A DNA stretch of 64,000 nucleotides from CAADGL01 sp964643885 (GTDB lineage: Bacteria > Planctomycetota > Phycisphaerae > UBA1845 > Fen-1342), in NCBI GenBank assembly GCA_964643885.1, contig CAZXUI010000007.1:1-64000 (forward strand), written 5' to 3'. A model generated the notes under the pieces. That model did no database searches. It was not told where the DNA came from and saw only the letters and a list, made by a program, of their open reading frames with translations. A program made the translations under genes and the position numbers. Shown piece by piece: positions 16,634 through 24,683 of this stretch (the stretch's first letter is position 1; each line of letters opens with the position of its first letter).

Positions 16634-16837
16634 ATGCGAAACACACGCAAAATCGTGGCTCTGCTCGTCTTCGGGTCGGCCCTGCCCGGCCTGGGAACGC
16701 TGAGCTGCATGCAGGGCGAAGGCGTCTTCGTCGAAGGCGCGACGGCCACCGGCCAGTCGACAACCACCGGCGCGCAGGTCACTACCACCGGCGTGACCGG
16801 ACTTCAGCCCGGAACGATCTTCGGCGTGCGGCCGTAG
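16634..16837 (+). CDS. Small exported Thr/Gly-rich protein
   Basis: A 67-residue protein with a typical signal peptide (MRNTRKIVALLVFGSALPG) followed by CMQGEGVFVEG and a Thr-rich repeat-like tail (STTTGAQVTTTGVTG) ending GTIFGVRP. The cysteine after LGTLS is not in a textbook lipobox but lipidation is possible. A CGGAGG ribosome binding site lies eight bases before the ATG at 16634, which supports translation from here; the frame upstream looks non-coding. No family is recognised. It lies 180 bases before a lipoprotein gene on the same strand and could be co-expressed with it. Confidence 0.65.
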   Translation: MRNTRKIVALLVFGSALPGLGTLSCMQGEGVFVEGATATGQSTTTGAQVTTTGVTGLQPGTIFGVRP

Positions 16838-17017
16838 CCGCGGTCGAAGCTCGCGACAGTAGCTGACACATTGCTCGCGGCGGCGGGCGGTGCGGTTCGT
16901 GCAGAGATGAACCGCGCTGCCTGCCGCTTTCGCATGGTAAACTGCTCATCCAGCCGGCCGGCCGCGGCACGGGGCCGCGCGCCGCCGCCCGCAGTGCACC
17001 CCTGGGGAGGATGGCTC

Positions 17018-17815
17018 ATGCGTGCGATCGCTCATTGCCTCTTACCTGCCCGTCGAGCCCTGATGATCTCAATCCTCGCCGCAGCCTCACTTATGCCGCT
17101 GACCACCGGCTGCGCGCAGTACACCACCCCTGCCGCCGGCATCTCAATGGCCTCGCTCGCCAGCGCGGATGAAGAGATCGCCGAGCGCATGCGGCGCGAG
17201 CCGGCCGCACCCTTCCCCGCCCGCGTCGCCGTCGTCCGCGTGCAGGCGCCCAACTACCGCTCGTACACGAACGAAGGCTACGGCCGCGGCAAATACAGCG
17301 TCGTGACGACGCGCGACATCGAGCAGGAGGATGACTTCGCCCGGCTGACGCGCCTGCCGATGCTCACGGCCGTCGCCGCGCTGAACCGCCTCGTGCTGCC
17401 GGCCGACCTGCGGACCGACAAGGAGCTGCGGGTCGGCGCGGCGAGCGTAAAGGCGGACCTGCTGCTGGTCTACAGCGTCGACACGACCTTCCGCGTCGAC
17501 GAGGCGGAGATCGGCCCGCTGGGCATCATCACGCTCGGCACGCTGCCGACGCAGAAGGCGAACGTCAGCGCGACCGTCTCGGCCGCACTGTTCGACGTGC
17601 GGACCGGCTACGTCTACGGGCTGCTGGAAACCACCGCAAAGGAAGAGCAGCTCGGCAGCGCCTGGACGCGACACGCGGCGATCGACGCGGCCCGCCAGCG
17701 GGCTGAGAGCGCCGCCTTCAGGAAGATGGTGGCCGAGTTCGAGCCGCTCTGGAAGAGCGTCGTCGAACAGTACGCATCCCGCCAGGCCCCGGCCCCAGCT
17801 CCGATCGCGGAGTAG
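17018..17815 (+). CDS. Predicted lipoprotein
   Basis: A 265-residue lipoprotein. The ATG at 17018 follows GGGGAGG at good spacing, and the signal peptide ends in a lipobox LTTGC (cysteine near residue 30). The mature part contains a mixed alpha/beta domain with stretches such as FPARVAVVRVQAP, DLLLVYSVDTTFRV and VSATVSAALFDVRTGYVYG, a pattern resembling envelope lipoproteins that sense or assemble components, but I cannot name the family. About 45 residues from 205 onward form a helix with HAAIDAARQRAESAAFRKM. The downstream 239 bases to the caspase-like gene hold only GC-rich short repeats. Function unknown. Confidence 0.75.
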   Translation: MRAIAHCLLPARRALMISILAAASLMPLTTGCAQYTTPAAGISMASLASADEEIAERMRREPAAPFPARVAVVRVQAPNYRSYTNEGYGRGKYSVVTTRDIEQEDDFARLTRLPMLTAVAALNRLVLPADLRTDKELRVGAASVKADLLLVYSVDTTFRVDEAEIGPLGIITLGTLPTQKANVSATVSAALFDVRTGYVYGLLETTAKEEQLGSAWTRHAAIDAARQRAESAAFRKMVAEFEPLWKSVVEQYASRQAPAPAPIAE

Positions 17816-18054
17816 CCGCCGCTGCGGACGACGTAGCCCATTTCACTGCGCCCCGCGCCGGGCGCTGAGAGTCAGCTTGCCGTCCCGGACGGTCAGCGCC
17901 GAGCGCGCATCCGTCAGAATCGCAGCCGACCCGGCGGCCGGCCGGTCCGGCGGGGCGGCGGCCGGTTCGGCCGGGTCGGATTCTGATTGACCCGGTGGCG
18001 CGGCGCGGGTTAGACTAAGTTCGATCGACCTACATCCTCATCGGAGTCCGGGCC

Positions 18055-20094
18055 ATGACAACTCGACGGGTGCGCTGCCCGGCGGCGCGGGCGTCTGCGT
18101 GGATGATCTGCTGGGTGATGTCGGCGAGCGCGGCCTCGGGCCAGCTCCTGACGCGGCACGACGCCGTATCGGCTCTGCTGGACCCCGCCAGCGGCGTCGT
18201 CTTCGACCCGACGGTCGCGGCCGTCTGGTGCCCCTACGAGGACTTCGGCTTCGGGCCGGATTACCGCGGCCTGCTGCCGGCGGGCACCTTCATCGAGCCG
18301 GACGTTTACGAAGACCCTCCCGCGCCGCCGCCGGGCATGACGCTGGCCAGCGACGCCTACTTCTTCTGGTTCGACGACGAGCAGCCGGCGATGTTCGCGC
18401 ACGCGGTGCGCTACGTGCTGGTCGACGCGAACACGCCGAACCCGACCGTCTTCAACGGCGGGATCCTCCTGCTCGACCAGGACTGGTATCCCGAGATCAC
18501 GTTCGTGGACGGCACGTCGCGGGTACTGTTCGAAACGATCTTCGAGCGCGTTACAGATGATCCGCCCGGTCCCGACAACCCGCAGGGGCTGATCGCGGGC
18601 GTCGCCCCGGAGTTCGGCGACATCGTCGATCTGCCGGACCCGTCTCCGCTGCCGCCGCCGCGCGTCTCAAACCCCCGCCACTGCGCGCTGCTGATCCGCG
18701 GGCACGAAGACAAGATGTTCGAGAACGATCTGAAGCGCTGGGAGACTGATCTGCATCAGATTTACGGCGTGCCGGCAGGCCGCATCATCAAGGCCGCCGA
18801 CGGCCAGCCCGCCACCTGCAAGGACATCGACCGCGCCATCGAAGCGCTCTGCGCGCTGGAAGACTGCGACAAGATCATCATCCGCATCACCACGCACGGC
18901 AAGAAAAGCGATGCCGGCGGGGGGTTCCTCCAGGTCGCAAAAGACGACAACTGCGAGGACAAGCTCAAGTCCGACGAGCTCTGCCGCAAGCTGAAGCGCG
19001 TCGCGGCCAAGGGCGTGCCGATCTGCCTGATGATCAACGCCTGCCACTCCGGCTCGCTGCTCGATAAGCACAACTGGGACTTCCCGGCGGGCAGCCTGAT
19101 CATCACCGTCGCGAAGCGCGACAAGTGCGGCTGGGGCGGGGCGTACAAGGACGTGACGACAGGGGACGGGCCGATCACCGAAGGACTCTATCCGCACGCG
19201 TTCTCCAAGTGCCTGCGCAACCGCGACGCCGACGCAAATGGCGACGACCGCGTGGACGATTCGGAGGCGCACGACTGGGTCGTGAGGGTCAATCCATGCT
19301 ACGAGTACGAGGGCCGCATGTATTACCCCACGTCGCCCGCGCCGGAGAAACGCATCGTGGGCGGCAAGCCGACGCACACGGTGCTGCTGGTGTGCAACTC
19401 CACGGACCAGCCCAAGACCGACTTCCACTGGGTCTTCAAGGGCCGCGTGACCGGCGGAAAGGCCAAGGCGACCAAGAAGCGGCCGGGCGGAACGAGCGAG
19501 GGTCGCTGGGCGGAGGAGAAGGGCCAGACCACGATCACGTATGACGAAGAGAAGGACGAGACGATGGTCTGCTGGATGGATGTGGACGATCCGATCCTGC
19601 CGGGCAAGTATGTCGAGTTCTCCTACAAGCTCAAGAGTGACGAACTCAAGCCGATCCGCCAGTACTGGACGCCGACCTCCGAGCCGCCCGAGGCGAAAGA
19701 CCGCGCGCCGGGCGCCGAAGGCAGCGCCGCACCGTCGGGCGAGCAGCGCTCGTTCGACACGCGCGTGATCCATCGCGGGCTGGAGTCCGGCGGCTGGGGC
19801 GTCCCGATTGTCGCAACCGTCTATTACCGCGCGGCGCCGCGCGAGCTCGGCGACGACGAGCTGGGGATCGGCGAGCCGGCGTTCGAATCGCTGCCGCGCG
19901 TCCCGGTGGGCAAGTTCATCCTGCTCCCGGACGAGCCCGCGGACTTTCTGACCAAGCTGCCGGACCTGGCCGGACAGCGCGGCGCACTGATCCTCGAGCT
20001 CCACCTGCTATGGGACCTGAACGGAAACGCAGCGGTCCAGTTGATGCAGTTCGGGCAGGTCCTCCGCGCGATGCCGGGCCAGCGGTTCGATTAG
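18055..20094 (+). CDS. Secreted caspase-like (clan CD) cysteine peptidase with calcium-binding-like loop
   Basis: A 679-residue exported protein. The signal peptide is in the first 30 residues (SAWMICWVMSASAASG). The region from about 205 to 390 looks like a caspase/legumain fold: HCALLIRGHED at the first strand, then KIIIRITTHGKKSDAGGG with His281-Gly282, then VPICLMINACHSGSLL with Cys330 followed by HSG. His-Gly plus Cys in this order and context is the catalytic dyad of clan CD peptidases. Directly after the fold comes DADANGDDRVDDSEAHDW (391-408), an EF-hand or dockerin-like calcium loop. The C-terminal half appears beta-rich, possibly for substrate or surface binding. Many cysteines suggest disulphides. 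No inhibitor or partner gene is evident nearby. Fold and dyad are inferred from motifs; activity is untested. Confidence 0.75.
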   Translation: MTTRRVRCPAARASAWMICWVMSASAASGQLLTRHDAVSALLDPASGVVFDPTVAAVWCPYEDFGFGPDYRGLLPAGTFIEPDVYEDPPAPPPGMTLASDAYFFWFDDEQPAMFAHAVRYVLVDANTPNPTVFNGGILLLDQDWYPEITFVDGTSRVLFETIFERVTDDPPGPDNPQGLIAGVAPEFGDIVDLPDPSPLPPPRVSNPRHCALLIRGHEDKMFENDLKRWETDLHQIYGVPAGRIIKAADGQPATCKDIDRAIEALCALEDCDKIIIRITTHGKKSDAGGGFLQVAKDDNCEDKLKSDELCRKLKRVAAKGVPICLMINACHSGSLLDKHNWDFPAGSLIITVAKRDKCGWGGAYKDVTTGDGPITEGLYPHAFSKCLRNRDADANGDDRVDDSEAHDWVVRVNPCYEYEGRMYYPTSPAPEKRIVGGKPTHTVLLVCNSTDQPKTDFHWVFKGRVTGGKAKATKKRPGGTSEGRWAEEKGQTTITYDEEKDETMVCWMDVDDPILPGKYVEFSYKLKSDELKPIRQYWTPTSEPPEAKDRAPGAEGSAAPSGEQRSFDTRVIHRGLESGGWGVPIVATVYYRAAPRELGDDELGIGEPAFESLPRVPVGKFILLPDEPADFLTKLPDLAGQRGALILELHLLWDLNGNAAVQLMQFGQVLRAMPGQRFD

Positions 20095-20163
20095 CGCGTC
20101 GAAGCACGCGGCTAGAGGGCGCTTCGCCCGCTCGCCCCCGGCCGACCGTAGAATCTTCGCATC

Positions 20164-20883
20164 ATGGACGTCCCGCAGGTCGAGTTCTCCCCGCGGCTGG
20201 GCTTGCCGCTCGTGCGCTGCGAGCCGTCGCCCTGTCCCTACCTGCCGGACCGCGACGCCCTCATCGTCATCGCCCTGCCGCGCGAGCTCAGCGCGGGCCT
20301 CTATCGCCGCCTGATGGAGCACCGCTTCCGCCGCAGCGGCGCCTTCGCCTATCGCCCGGAGTGCCCGCACTGCCGCGGCTGCATCCCCCTGCGCGTCCCG
20401 GTCGACGCCTTTCGACCCAGCCGCTCGCAGCGCCGCGTCTGGCGGCGAAACCAGGACGTCCGCGTCGAGCTGGCCGACCTGTCCGGCGACGACGAGCACT
20501 ACGACCTGTTCGTCCGCTACCAGCACGGCAAGCACGGCGGAGAGATGCTCAGCTCGCGCGAGTCCTTCGAAGAGTTCCTGGCCGACTCGCCGGTCGACAG
20601 CTTCGAGATGCGCTACCGGCTCGACGGCCGGCTCGTGGCCGTCGGCGTCGTCGACATCTTCGAGAACGCCCTCTCGAGCGTCTACTGCTACTACGAGCCG
20701 GCGCTGCCGCGGCGCGCGTTCGGCACCTTCTCCGCCCTGCGCGAGATCATCGAGTGCCGCGCCCGCGGGCTGGCGCACTGGTACGCCGGCTACTACATCC
20801 GGGGCTGCGCCAAGATGGAATACAAGGCCGCCTTCCGGCCGTATGAGCTGCTGGAGGGCGGCGCGTGGGTGCGGTACACGTAA
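20164..20883 (+). CDS. bpt: Aspartate/glutamate leucyl-tRNA-protein transferase
   Basis: A 239-residue member of the arginyl/leucyl-tRNA-protein transferase family. Bpt moves leucine from Leu-tRNA to N-terminal Asp or Glu of proteins, marking them for degradation by the ClpS/ClpAP N-degron pathway. Family features include CPYLPDRDA near residue 24, the CPHCRGCIPLR cysteine cluster at about 66-76, SRSQRRVWRRNQD, and near the C-terminus YAGYYIRGCAKMEYK. No ribosome binding site is visible; TAGAAT at 20149-20154 lies only nine bases before the ATG at 20164, so the transcript may start at or just before the start codon. Distinguishing Bpt from an arginyltransferase rests on the bacterial context and length. 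Confidence 0.88.
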   Translation: MDVPQVEFSPRLGLPLVRCEPSPCPYLPDRDALIVIALPRELSAGLYRRLMEHRFRRSGAFAYRPECPHCRGCIPLRVPVDAFRPSRSQRRVWRRNQDVRVELADLSGDDEHYDLFVRYQHGKHGGEMLSSRESFEEFLADSPVDSFEMRYRLDGRLVAVGVVDIFENALSSVYCYYEPALPRRAFGTFSALREIIECRARGLAHWYAGYYIRGCAKMEYKAAFRPYELLEGGAWVRYT

Positions 20884-20959
20884 CCGGCGGGCAGCCGCCG
20901 GCCGGCATGATCCGAGCCGCGCGCGACGATGCGCGCCGGCGTCCCGCCCGCAATCATCT

Positions 20960-20985
20960 GGGTGGTACGGGCGTCTCGCCCGTAC
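20960..20985 (+). repeat. Hairpin repeat of the GTACGGGCG family
   Basis: GGTG followed by arms GTACGGGCG and CGCCCGTAC around TCT, identical to the copies near 12.91 and 50.52 kb. GAGCCGCG lies just upstream at about 20910, a fragment of the larger dispersed element. The repeat lies between bpt and the converging terminase-like gene. Confidence 0.8.
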
Positions 20986-21105
20986 CTGCTCGTGCGAGAA
21001 TCCGTCCTCGCACGAAACCAAGGGCACTCGCGCGTGCACGCGCGTCTGCACTCGAGCCGCGATCGCCCGCACCGGACACCAGCACCGGCACTGAACACCA
21101 GCAGC

Positions 21106-22788
21106 CTACCACATCGCTCGCCGGCCGCCCGTCATCGGCTTGACACTCCGCGCCCCGCGCAGGTCGTAGACCATCTCGAGCGCCAGCGCACAGACATCCG
21201 GCGCATCGTCGTGCTTGCCCTTCGGGAAGTTCAGAAACTGCAACTCCACCTCCGGTTCGAGGCCGGCCGGCAGGCGGAATCGCCCGGTCTCGAACTGCGC
21301 CGCGGCGGTAATGATGCGGGCGACCTTGTCGCCCCTCGTCGTCATCGCCTGCGTCGGCAGCCAGAGCCCCTCCTTCTGCGCCGCCTCATCCAGCAGATCC
21401 TTGAGCGCCACCTGGTAGCCGTTGGCTTCGATGCCGATCCGCGCCGGCCGCCAGCGCACCGCGGCCTCAAGGATGCGCCTCACCTGCTCGGCCACCCGGA
21501 TTCGCGCAATCTGAAGCTCGTGCGAGTCGATCTGTCCCGTCGCGGTGTCGACACAGCCCGCCCACAGCGCGAAATAGTCGCGCCCCTCCGCCCCGGTCGC
21601 CGGGTCCACGGCGACAAGGTGAATCAGCCGGTCCGCACGCGTGGCCAGCTCCGCCGGGTCGGTGCGCCGCAGCCACTCCGGCCGAAAGCAGCGCGTCGCG
21701 TCGTCGGCCGGGCGGGCCTGGTATTCCTGCTCAAAGGCGAGTGTGCCGATGCGCTCGCGCTCTTCGTGCAGTCGCCCGACCGGCCAGCGGGCCGGCCACA
21801 GGGCCCGCAGGCGAAGTTCGCCCGCGGCATCGGTGTCCGCCTCGAGCGCACGGTAGACGCGGTAATCCCAGCGCGGCCAGGCCTTTCGATCCGCCAGCAC
21901 CGCCAGCAGCGAGTCGTAGTGCAGCATCGAGCCGAGCACGACGAGCTGGCCGTCCGGCGCCAGCGAAGGCATGACGACGCGCCGCAGCCAGTGCTCGAGC
22001 TTGCGGCGGTTCTCCGGTGAAGCGACGAGCTCGTCCTTTTCGATATCGTCGCAGATGATCAGATCGGGGCGGTTCGGACCGCTGCGCGTGCCGCGAAAGC
22101 TGCCGCCGACGCCGCGAGCCTGCACACAGACTCCGCCCTCCGTGACGAAGCACGCCTCGCTCCACTTCGTCCGCCGCGCGGGGCTCGCCGTCTCGCCGCG
22201 CCCCTCGCCGGCCGGCGGCCGCAGGTGCTCGTTCTCGACCAGCTCCTGGCGGATGTCGCGGACGAACTGCATCGCGAGCGAGTTTTCGTGCGTGACCAGG
22301 ACGATGTTGCGGCGCAAACCGTGAGCGATGCACCAGAGCGGATAGGCGAGGCTGGCGCAGGTGCTCTTGGCGTGTCCGCGGGGCGCGACGCGGGCGATCA
22401 GCCGCGTGCCGGCCGCCAGGTCGCTGAGTAGCTCCTCATGAAACGGCGCGGGCTCGTCGGAGAAATAGTGCGGCAACACCCGGCGGGCCCACTCGAGCGG
22501 GTGCGGCGGCGGGGCCGTGACGACGCGTGGCGGTCTGAGGGCCGGCGATTGCGGCAGGGCCGTCGGCGGCGGCGACGACGGGGCGGCGGACGGCGGAGCG
22601 CTCGGTGGCGAGGTTGCGGTCGGCGACGCGATCGGCGGGGGCGGGGCACCGGGCGGCGAGGTTGCGGCCGGCGCAGCGAGACGCGAATCGCCCGCGGCGG
22701 GCATGCCGCGGGGCTTGCGGGCGGCCGGTTTCTGGCGTCGCGCGCCGGCTTTTCGGCCAGGCTGGCGGGCTGTACGGCGCGCGACCAT
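21106..22788 (-). CDS. Terminase large subunit-like protein, orphan
   Basis: A 560-residue protein with the two-part structure of phage terminase large subunits, which pump DNA into capsids and cut it. The ATPase half shows a Walker A-like RVAPRGHAKST at about 133-143, Walker B DLIICDDIEKDE at 242-253, and the coupling-type VVLGSMLHYDSLL near 283-295. The nuclease half shows LVAVDPATGAEGRDYFAL, RIGIEANGYQ and KHDDAPDVCALAL, supplying the acidic residues of an RNase H-like nuclease. About 90 Pro/Ala/Ser-rich residues precede the ATPase part, which is unusual. No portal, capsid, tail, small terminase or integrase gene is nearby and base composition matches the host, so this is not an obvious prophage. 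It may be a domesticated or gene-transfer-agent-type gene. Confidence 0.85.
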   Translation of the reverse strand: MVARRTARQPGRKAGARRQKPAARKPRGMPAAGDSRLAAPAATSPPGAPPPPIASPTATSPPSAPPSAAPSSPPPTALPQSPALRPPRVVTAPPPHPLEWARRVLPHYFSDEPAPFHEELLSDLAAGTRLIARVAPRGHAKSTCASLAYPLWCIAHGLRRNIVLVTHENSLAMQFVRDIRQELVENEHLRPPAGEGRGETASPARRTKWSEACFVTEGGVCVQARGVGGSFRGTRSGPNRPDLIICDDIEKDELVASPENRRKLEHWLRRVVMPSLAPDGQLVVLGSMLHYDSLLAVLADRKAWPRWDYRVYRALEADTDAAGELRLRALWPARWPVGRLHEERERIGTLAFEQEYQARPADDATRCFRPEWLRRTDPAELATRADRLIHLVAVDPATGAEGRDYFALWAGCVDTATGQIDSHELQIARIRVAEQVRRILEAAVRWRPARIGIEANGYQVALKDLLDEAAQKEGLWLPTQAMTTRGDKVARIITAAAQFETGRFRLPAGLEPEVELQFLNFPKGKHDDAPDVCALALEMVYDLRGARSVKPMTGGRRAMW

Positions 22789-22859
22789 CTCGCCGGACTA
22801 TAGGCGGCCGTTGCTAGCAAGTCTATATTCGGAACCGACCGCGACCGTGATTCCGTTCT

Positions 22860-22931
22860 GAGCCGCGACCGTCCGTCTGCACCGAGCCGCGACCGTCCGT
22901 CTGCGCCGAGCCGCGACCGTCCGTCTGCGCC
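22860..22931 (+). repeat. Three tandem 24-bp repeats leading into copy B of the dispersed element
   Basis: Three consecutive 24-base units beginning GAGCCGCGACCGTCCG and ending CTGCACC or CTGCGCC. The fourth occurrence of GAGCCGCGACCGT at 22932 is the left end of dispersed element copy B. The units look like serial duplications of the element's left end. Upstream at 22830-22860 are partial versions (CCGCGACCGT). Part of the gene-free stretch 22789-23174. Confidence 0.85.
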
Positions 22932-23097
22932 GAGCCGCGACCGTAAGGGAGCGGGCTGGGGGAGGCGCGCCGCCCGCGCAAGTGCTAGACGACATCCCCC
23001 TACTTCGTGCGCCTCACCGTGCGTTCAGGTGTGTGCGTCCTGGCGCGTGGGCGCGCGATGCGCTGCTGAACTGGCCCGCTCCTCACGGTCGCGGCTC
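22932..23097 (+). repeat. Dispersed 167-bp element, copy B, with inverted ends
   Basis: The left end GAGCCGCGACCGT plus AAGGGAGCGGGC is inverted at 23074-23097 (GCCCGCTCCTCACGG then TCGCGGCTC). The core GCGCAAGTGCT followed by GACATCCCCCTAC lies at 22976-23002, and GTGTGTGCGTCCTGGCGCGT about 35 bases later. Length, ends and core order match copy A. Lies between the terminase-like gene and a lipoprotein gene that are both on the minus strand. Confidence 0.8.
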
Positions 23098-23174
23098 TGT
23101 GCTCGCATTCGCTCGCGGCGCTAATCTCACGGTCGCAGCTGGGTTGCCCGCGCGTCGGCTCAGCCCGACGCCGA

Positions 23175-23711
23175 CTACTCCTGCTCCGCCTGGCTGCGCT
23201 CCAGATACTCGCGCAGGTCCTGCGAGATCTCCTCGTTCCGCATCCCGGCCGCGCGCGCCTGCTCGAGCGCCTCCTCCACCGTCAGCTTGCGGCACGTCGC
23301 GTTGTAAACGCCGTACGCGGCCGCCGCTCGGTTGCCCGAGCTGCAATGCAGCCACATGGACTGCTCGCCGCTCTCGCGCATGATCGCCGCGAGCTGCTCG
23401 GCCTGCTCCGGCGTGAGCTGATCGGACTTCATCGGCACGTGGTGATACCTCATGCCCAGCGCCCGCACACGCTCCGGGTAGCCGGCCGAAACCTGCTCGG
23501 GCAGGCGCACGTCGACCACCACCTTCACGCCGCGGCGACCAAGCTCCTCCAGACCGGCCTCGTTGGCCGCGCCCGAGATGTAAACGTCGCCGGACTGGTA
23601 CAGGTTCTTCACGTGCGGATCGTCGACACGCGTCGGGCGCGAGCGATCAGCCTGACATCCGGCGAGCAGCACGACGGCCGCGGCGGCCAGAAGCGACAGA
23701 GCAGTTCGCAT
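23175..23711 (-). CDS. Lipoprotein with Cys-dependent phosphatase (DSP/DUF442-like) domain
   Basis: A 178-residue lipoprotein with lipobox LLAGC (Cys19) and a single phosphatase-like domain. The domain starts around NLYQSGDVYISGAAN, includes VVVDVRLPEQV, and carries WLHCSSGNRAAAAYG, matching the HCx2GxR-type P-loop (HC-SSG-NR) of dual-specificity and beta-lactamase-hydrolase-like phosphatases, with the Cys as nucleophile. The general acid Asp is not assigned. AAAGGAG precedes the ATG at 23711 by seven bases, which favours it over the TTG one codon upstream. Its position outside the cytoplasmic membrane suggests an extracytoplasmic substrate. It stands alone, followed by the ABC cluster 150 bases upstream in its own orientation. 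Confidence 0.82.
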   Translation of the reverse strand: MRTALSLLAAAAVVLLAGCQADRSRPTRVDDPHVKNLYQSGDVYISGAANEAGLEELGRRGVKVVVDVRLPEQVSAGYPERVRALGMRYHHVPMKSDQLTPEQAEQLAAIMRESGEQSMWLHCSSGNRAAAAYGVYNATCRKLTVEEALEQARAAGMRNEEISQDLREYLERSQAEQE

Positions 23712-23867
23712 CAATCAGCTCCTTTCATCCGTTCACCTTGGGCGAAAGCAGATTCTAGCAGCGCCGCCCCGCGCCCGTCGCGCGAATCGCACCGAAGCTG
23801 CGTGGCAGGATCGCCCGCAGCCAGCCAGCGCAGCGAGTGCAGCCCTGGGTCGCCGCTCGCCGGCCGC

Positions 23868-24683
23868 TCACGCCGCCGGCACGTCGCGACGCGAGAAGCG
23901 CCACATCCCCACCAGCCACGTCACGCCCGCCGCCGTACCCAGCACGATCAGGTCGCGCACCGGCCAGGCCTGGTCGCGCACCGCCGCCAGCGGCCGGTAG
24001 TAGTGCAGAATCCCCAGAAACCCGAAGCGCTCCGCGGCCGGCCAGAGTTGTGCCAGGAAATTGATCAGAAAGGACGCGAGCAGACCCGCCAGGAGCACCG
24101 CCACCGCCATCCCGCGCCGCGCGATCATCGCCGAGACCATCATCGACGCGCCGCCGATCGCGACGAAAAGCGCGTAGAAGTTCACCGCCGGAATCACGAA
24201 CCGCCACGGCTCGAGCCGGTTCTTGAGCGCAAAGTAGCCGTCCGCCAGCGTCAGGCCCAGCGGAGCCGCCGCGCAGATCAGCACGCCCGCCAGCAGCCAC
24301 ACCAGCGAGGTGCTCACATAGATGCTGACGCGCGAGACCGGCAACGACATCAGCAGGTCCGCCGTGCCGCGCTCGATCTCGCCCGAGATCACCCGCGTGC
24401 AGGTCGTCAGCAGAAACGTCCACACCAGCGCGAACAGCAGCGGATGCGCCAGGCCGATCGTCATGAGCCCGGTTATAGAGATGTCCACCGCGAATTCCGC
24501 ACCTACCAGCACCTGGATCAGGTTCTTCAGCCCCGGCCGCCGGGACCACAGACTCAGAATGTCCGCCGAGTATTCGCTCATCGCACGAAAGAAGAGCGTC
24601 TCGAACGCCACAATCGCGACGATCACCACAACCAGCAGCAGCAACGTGTCTCGCAGCGTCTTGTTGAACACGGCCAGGCTCAT
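23868..24683 (-). CDS. ABC-2 type transporter permease
   Basis: A 271-residue integral membrane protein with six likely transmembrane segments, among them TLLLLVVVIVAIVAFETLFF, GLMTIGLAHPLLFALVWTFL and AVAVLLAGLLASFLINFLA. The stretch VISGEIERGTADLLMSLPVSR is the conserved cytoplasmic coupling helix seen in ABC-2 exporters. It should form the membrane channel for the ATPase encoded immediately upstream, whose stop codon overlaps this ATG by four bases. Cargo cannot be deduced; such pairs often export lipids, antibiotics or handle membrane protein turnover. It is the last gene of the three-gene cluster 23868-26255. Confidence 0.88.
   Translation of the reverse strand: MSLAVFNKTLRDTLLLLVVVIVAIVAFETLFFRAMSEYSADILSLWSRRPGLKNLIQVLVGAEFAVDISITGLMTIGLAHPLLFALVWTFLLTTCTRVISGEIERGTADLLMSLPVSRVSIYVSTSLVWLLAGVLICAAAPLGLTLADGYFALKNRLEPWRFVIPAVNFYALFVAIGGASMMVSAMIARRGMAVAVLLAGLLASFLINFLAQLWPAAERFGFLGILHYYRPLAAVRDQAWPVRDLIVLGTAAGVTWLVGMWRFSRRDVPAA

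Noticed and set aside
21106..22788. Prophage region
   Set aside because: Only a terminase-like gene is present; no structural, lysis, integrase or attachment features.
22860..22931. Three evenly spaced repeats as a possible CRISPR
   Set aside because: Units are directly adjacent without unique spacers and no cas gene is nearby.
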